Of a stretch of 64,000 bases of DNA, positions 60,224 through 64,000 are shown piece by piece. A program made the translations under genes and the position numbers. The stretch is taken from contig NZ_DALZQO010000003.1 of the NCBI RefSeq assembly GCF_032017025.1, positions 1 through 64,000 on the forward strand. The letters are read 5' to 3'. Under the pieces are notes generated by a model. It did not search any database. It saw nothing but the letters and a program-made list of their open reading frames with translations, and was not told the origin of the DNA. Numbering within the stretch: position 1 is the stretch's first letter; each line of letters opens with the position of its first letter. This DNA is from Hydrogenoanaerobacterium sp032017025. Lineage in GTDB: Bacteria > Bacillota > Clostridia > Oscillospirales > Ruminococcaceae.

Positions 60224-61927
60224 ATGAAAAAGCTTTTATGCGCAGTTTTGGCATTGGTTATGATTCTGTCGCTTACAACAGCCTGCTCCGGAGGCAACAC
60301 ACCCAGTAGCTCACCGGCAGCTCCACACGCTTCCGGCGGTGAGGCAAAACCTGCCGACCCCGCAAACGGTGTAGGCCCTACCAATGAGAATCCGCTTTCT
60401 GATGTAAGAATCCGTCAGGCAATTGCATATGCAATTGATATGGATGCGATTGCAACCGGTTTGTATGAGGGCGCAGCGATTCCTGCAGATTCACTGATGC
60501 CGAACGGTGACTGGAAAGCACCCGGGCTGGAGCAGTACAAGTACAATCCGGAAAAAGCAAAGGAACTCCTCAAAGAAGCCAAGTGGGACTCTAACCGCAC
60601 TCTAGATGTGGTTTACTACTATGGCGATCAGCAAACCGTTGACCTGATGTCTGCAATTCAGCAATATCTTGCGGATGTTGGCATGAAAATGACTGCCAGA
60701 AAGCTGGAAGGCGATCTTTCTGCACAGCTTTGGGTAGCACCTTCCGACCCTTTAAACGGTCCTTCTGCAGTTGATTGGGATATGGCATACGGTGCGGTGG
60801 GCGCACTTGCCCCGCATGAGTACTACAACCGTTTTCTCGGCGGCAACTCCAGCAACTCCCACACACCGAAGGACGACAAATATGACGAGCTGATTGGCAA
60901 AACCAACAACCTCGCAGATGTAGCTGCACAAAAAGAAGCCTTTATGGAAGTGCAAAAGTACGAGAACGCAATGTTGCCTGCACTGCCGCTTTATTACCAG
61001 CAGGTTTATGTGCTGGAGAGCAGCAAACTGAACCGTGGCAATGTAGCACTGGGCAATGAGCAGTTTAACTATGACTGGGATATTGTCAATTTGGATATTG
61101 AAGCGACCAATGGCAAAAAGCTGATGAAAACCAACGGCGCACCCATTGAGTTCTTTGAAGTGCCGTACCTTAACCCCGGCTTCCACATGAGCACTAAGGT
61201 TTTGTATGACCACCTCGTGGTTGCAGATGCAGCCTTGGGCAGCTTTAAAGGTCAGCTTGCTTCCGAGTACAAAGTTAGCGCAGACGGTAAAGTATTCGAG
61301 TTTGTGCTTAAAGATGGAATTAAGTGGCATGACAACGAACCCATTACCGCCGCAGACGTGAAATGGAGCTATGAGTTTGCAACCAAGGTTCCGGCACTCA
61401 ACAGTGTCATCGGCTCCACACTCCAGAAGGTTGACGGCTACAAAGACTACATTGACGGCAAAGCGGAAGAAATCAAGGGTATTACCATCGACGGCAACAA
61501 GGTTACCTTTACCTTTACCGAAGTAGACCCCAACGCGCTGCTTACCTTCTCGCAGTTGCCTCCTCTGCCTAAGAAATATTTTGACGGCATAGACCCTATC
61601 AATGTTCAGCAGGCAAAATACTTCCAGGCTCCCGTAGGCTCCGGCCCCTTCAAGATTAAAGAAGTAAAAATGGGCGATTACACAACCTTTGTTCCTTTTG
61701 AAGGCTACCACGATGGTAAAGCTAAAATCGAAGAGATCCAGATGTACCCCAGCGGCGAGTCTGACCCCAATCTGGTAAAAAACGCCAGCGCAGGCAATGT
61801 GGACTATGCATACACCAAGTCCGCCAGCGATTATCAGGCGCTTAAATCCGTAACAGGCATCAAGGTCACACCGGTTGATATCCGTTACACAAGGCTTTTG
61901 TATATCAACAAATTTCCACATAAGTAA
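60224..61927 (+). CDS. Circularly permuted family-5 (peptide-type) substrate-binding lipoprotein
   Basis: 567 residues. Signal peptide with lipobox LTTAC (Cys21), a Ser/Pro/Ala linker, then the two halves of a SBP_bac_5 protein in reversed order. The C-lobe block, normally last, comes first (56-292: NPLSDVRIRQAIAYAIDMDA, DPLNGPSAVDWDM). The N-lobe block follows (297-567: KVLYDHLVVADA, VLKDGIKWHDNEPITAADVK, VGSGPFKIKEV). The stop falls after YINKFPHK, where the C-lobe would normally begin. ACCAATG occurs in frame at both borders of the moved block (60380-60386 and 61106-61112). All parts are present, so this is rearranged rather than truncated. An assembly error must be excluded. Confidence 0.9.
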   Translation: MKKLLCAVLALVMILSLTTACSGGNTPSSSPAAPHASGGEAKPADPANGVGPTNENPLSDVRIRQAIAYAIDMDAIATGLYEGAAIPADSLMPNGDWKAPGLEQYKYNPEKAKELLKEAKWDSNRTLDVVYYYGDQQTVDLMSAIQQYLADVGMKMTARKLEGDLSAQLWVAPSDPLNGPSAVDWDMAYGAVGALAPHEYYNRFLGGNSSNSHTPKDDKYDELIGKTNNLADVAAQKEAFMEVQKYENAMLPALPLYYQQVYVLESSKLNRGNVALGNEQFNYDWDIVNLDIEATNGKKLMKTNGAPIEFFEVPYLNPGFHMSTKVLYDHLVVADAALGSFKGQLASEYKVSADGKVFEFVLKDGIKWHDNEPITAADVKWSYEFATKVPALNSVIGSTLQKVDGYKDYIDGKAEEIKGITIDGNKVTFTFTEVDPNALLTFSQLPPLPKKYFDGIDPINVQQAKYFQAPVGSGPFKIKEVKMGDYTTFVPFEGYHDGKAKIEEIQMYPSGESDPNLVKNASAGNVDYAYTKSASDYQALKSVTGIKVTPVDIRYTRLLYINKFPHK

Positions 61928-61941
61928 GCGTTAAGCAAATC

Positions 61942-61984
61942 AAAAACGGCAGAGTGACGCAAACGGCGGCTCTGCCGTTTTTGA
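61942..61984 (+). terminator. Hairpin terminator between the binding protein and permease genes
   Basis: AAAAACGGCAGAG (61942-61954) and CTCTGCCGTTTTT (61970-61982). Partial termination here would keep the binding protein more abundant than the permeases, as is common in ABC operons. Confidence 0.75.
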
Positions 61985-62010
61985 AGAATGTTATTGAAAA
62001 GGGTGTAGCT

Positions 62011-62970
62011 ATGTTATCATACACTGTCCGCAAGCTTTTAATGCTGATACCCATGCTGCTGGTCATAACCTTTATTATATTCCTGGGTATGGAGGCTATG
62101 CCGGGGGATGCGGTCTCTTTTATGGTTCCACCGGATGCGCTCGCCAACATGACGCCGGAAAAAATGGAGATGCTGCGAGAATCGCTGGGACTAAATGACC
62201 CCTTTATTGTGCGGTATTTTAGTTGGATCACCGGAATATTACGAGGGGACTTCGGCTACAGCCTAACCAGCGGCGTACCTGTCAGCCAGATCATCATGAG
62301 CAAGCTCGGAGCTACCGTAGAGCTTTCAGTAGCAGCGTTGTTGTTTTCCACCATTCTCGGCAATGTTCTGGGCATTCTCAGCGCCATTAAAAAAGGTTCT
62401 ATTGGGGATAACGCCCTCACAGTTGCAGGTATGATCGGTCTATCCATTCCCGAATTTTTCTTTGGGCTTGTCTCCCTCTTAATTTTCTCCATCAACCTTG
62501 GCTGGCTGCCCATCGGCGGTCGAATTTTGCCGGGATATGAAACATTTTGGGATCGACTTCCGCACCTGATACTTCCCGCACTGGTGCTTGGAATTGCAAT
62601 GACGGCGGGCGTCATGCGTTACGCACGCTCCAGTATGCTGGATTCGATTAATAAGGATTACATAAGAACAGCAAGAAGCAAGGGCTTACCCGAATGGCGA
62701 GTAAACCTTGTACATGGCTTCCGAGTAGCATTGACGCCGGTCATCGTATTGGTTGGCTTCCGCCTTCCGGTACTCATTGGCGGCTCGGTAGTAATAGAAC
62801 AGATTTTCCAGTGGCCCGGGGTAGGAAATGAATTTGTAGCGGCAATCCGAGGCGGAAATACCCCTGTCGTTATGATGATTGCACTGTTATCCGTAACGGC
62901 GGTTTTGCTTGCCAGTTTTCTGGTTGATCTTTTTACCGCTGTGCTGGATCCTCGTGTAAGACTTGATTAA
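62011..62970 (+). CDS. Peptide-type ABC transporter permease 1 (DppB/OppB-like)
   Basis: 319 residues. N-terminal span (VRKLLMLIPMLLVITFIIFL) and the BPD_transp_1 EAA loop with YIRTARSKGLPEWRVNLVHG. ATG 62011 follows AAAAGGG; a longer frame from 61954 starts inside the hairpin and is not used. Confidence 0.93.
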   Translation: MLSYTVRKLLMLIPMLLVITFIIFLGMEAMPGDAVSFMVPPDALANMTPEKMEMLRESLGLNDPFIVRYFSWITGILRGDFGYSLTSGVPVSQIIMSKLGATVELSVAALLFSTILGNVLGILSAIKKGSIGDNALTVAGMIGLSIPEFFFGLVSLLIFSINLGWLPIGGRILPGYETFWDRLPHLILPALVLGIAMTAGVMRYARSSMLDSINKDYIRTARSKGLPEWRVNLVHGFRVALTPVIVLVGFRLPVLIGGSVVIEQIFQWPGVGNEFVAAIRGGNTPVVMMIALLSVTAVLLASFLVDLFTAVLDPRVRLD

Positions 62971-62985
62971 GGAGGGGGAAAGGCA

Positions 62986-63906
62986 ATGAAACGTTCCGAA
63001 ATAAAACTAAACAAAAAAATGGATAAAATTAAGGCAATGGAGGAGCAAGGCCTTTATAAAAAGAAAAAAGGCAGCCGTGCCCTCCATAAGCTGCTCAACA
63101 ATCGTCTGGCTGTTGTCGGGGCCATCCTGCTGCTGATTATTATTGTAATGTCCTACGGCGCGCCGCTTTTCACCCAGTACAGTTATAAAACGATGGACAT
63201 GAAAAACACCCTGCAGCCCCCCAGTGTGGAGCACATTTTTGGTACGGATAAAATCGGTAGGGATGTATTTGCACGCGTGCTATACGGTGGCAGAGTCTCT
63301 ATTTTTGTGGGGCTGGGCAGCGCGTTGGGCGCGGCGTTAATCGGTGTGGCGCTGGGCTGCTACGGCGGCTACAAGGGCGGCTGGTTTGACGCACTCGTAT
63401 TCCGAATTTCAGAGGTATTCATGGCATTCCCTCAGATGATATTGGTGCTGCTTTTGGTCGCTATCATGGGGCAGAAGTTGAGTAACCTTATTTTAATCTT
63501 TGTTATTACCGGCTGGGGCAGCGTTTACCGCATGGCAAGGGCACGCATGCTCTCGCTGCGTGAGGAAGAATATGTGCAGGCGCTCAAGGCGTTCGGGGTA
63601 AGTGATTTTAAAATAGCATTCAAACACATGCTGCCCAACGCGATTGGCCCCATTGCGGTAAACATTACCTTGAGTACAGCGATGTTCATTTTGCAGGAGG
63701 CGGCGCTGAGTTTCCTTGGGTTGGGCGTACCCATGGAGGTTCCCACTTGGGGCAATATCCTCAATGTAGCAAACGACCTCACCATTCTCAAAGAAAACTG
63801 GTGGATATGGCTTCCCGTTGGCATTGTCATCTCTCTGTTTGTGCTCAGCATTAACTTTATCGGCGATGGCTTGCGCGATTCCGCGGATCCGTCACAGCAA
63901 GGGTAG
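62986..63906 (+). CDS. Peptide-type ABC transporter permease 2 (DppC/OppC-like)
   Basis: 306 residues. A basic N-terminus, the OppC_N span (AVVGAILLLIIIVMSYGAPL), and the EAA loop EEYVQALKAFGVSDFKIAF; SVEHIFGTDKIGRDVFARVL is typical. GGAGGGGG ahead of the ATG, 15 nt after permease 1. Confidence 0.94.
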   Translation: MKRSEIKLNKKMDKIKAMEEQGLYKKKKGSRALHKLLNNRLAVVGAILLLIIIVMSYGAPLFTQYSYKTMDMKNTLQPPSVEHIFGTDKIGRDVFARVLYGGRVSIFVGLGSALGAALIGVALGCYGGYKGGWFDALVFRISEVFMAFPQMILVLLLVAIMGQKLSNLILIFVITGWGSVYRMARARMLSLREEEYVQALKAFGVSDFKIAFKHMLPNAIGPIAVNITLSTAMFILQEAALSFLGLGVPMEVPTWGNILNVANDLTILKENWWIWLPVGIVISLFVLSINFIGDGLRDSADPSQQG

Positions 63907-63921
63907 AAGGAGGAAAAGCAA

Positions 63922-64000
63922 GTGAACGACAATACCGTAATTTCTGTTAAAAACCTAAAAACCTTTTTCTATCAAAACGGCAGATGCAACAAGGCGGTGA
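63922..64000 (+). CDS. Peptide-type ABC transporter ATP-binding protein, start only
   Basis: Only the first 26 residues lie in the window (MNDNTVISVKNLKTFFYQNG), matching the N-terminus of DppD/OppD-type ATPases. GTG start 8 nt after AGAAGGAGG. It continues the binding-protein/permease operon. Confidence 0.85.
   Translation, partial: MNDNTVISVKNLKTFFYQNGRCNKAV

Noticed and set aside
1..64000. tRNA or rRNA genes, transposases, integrases and phage genes
   Set aside because: I found no cloverleaf or rRNA signature and no recognisable mobile-element protein; the T-box at 27583 is a leader, not a tRNA.

Overview
The window looks like the chromosome of an anaerobic, spore-forming-lineage Firmicute of class Clostridia, probably an Oscillospiraceae/Ruminococcaceae relative (inference). 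Grounds: strong AGGAGG-type ribosome binding sites with many GTG and TTG starts, a complete Firmicutes-order S10-spc-alpha ribosomal cluster that includes secY-adk-map-KOW protein-infA-rpmJ, zinc-type S14, a T-box ahead of alaS, spoIIR, RNase M5, and an oxygen-sensitive glycyl radical enzyme with its activase.

Layout. 1-0.9 kb: a small membrane protein on the minus strand, then a strong promoter and a long structured leader. 0.9-16.5 kb: 33 translation and transcription genes from rpsJ to rplQ, closed by a terminator. 16.6-17.6 kb: an XRE regulator divergent from a 46-residue protein, then a structured repeat element. 17.6-21.1 kb (minus): nadE, an ACT protein and a UPF0210 protein. 21.3-26.7 kb: PHP phosphatase, Lrp regulator with aminotransferase, DUF362 ferredoxin protein, ispE, spoIIR. 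26.7-27.5 kb: two near-identical 320-bp repeats. 27.5-38 kb: T-box/alaS, HIT protein, phosphoribosyltransferase, comEC, holA, rnmV, and an MBOAT/DHHW pair. 38.1-42.3 kb: DUF1846 protein, flotillin and three small proteins. 42.4-45.7 kb: Crp/Fnr regulator with yjjI-yjjW. 45.8-53.3 kb: uridine phosphorylase, a YczE-like membrane protein, a BMP-type nucleoside ABC transporter and a GntR regulator. 53.4-55.8 kb (minus): esterase, EamA transporter, GNAT acetyltransferase. 56-58.8 kb: FMN/FAD lipoprotein reductase with a TetR regulator. 59-64 kb: RpiR regulator divergent from a peptide-type ABC transporter operon that runs off the window.

The most unusual observation is the substrate-binding lipoprotein at 60224-61927. 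Its two lobes are in reversed order: the C-lobe block follows the signal peptide and the N-lobe block comes last, with an in-frame 7-nt repeat (ACCAATG) at both borders of the moved block. If this is not an assembly artefact, it is a circularly permuted family-5 binding protein. A second theme is loss of catalytic residues in otherwise intact genes: the MBOAT/DHHW pair lacks its histidines and nucleophilic serine, the glutaminase domain of NAD synthase lacks its triad, and the metallo-beta-lactamase domain of ComEC lacks its metal ligands.

Regulatory logic visible in the DNA: a GGACA-2-TGTCC palindrome sits at about -41 of both the crp-yjjI-yjjW operon and the distant esterase gene, which fits class II activation by the Crp/Fnr protein. 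A perfect 10-bp-arm palindrome overlaps the uridine phosphorylase promoter in a nucleoside uptake and salvage neighbourhood.
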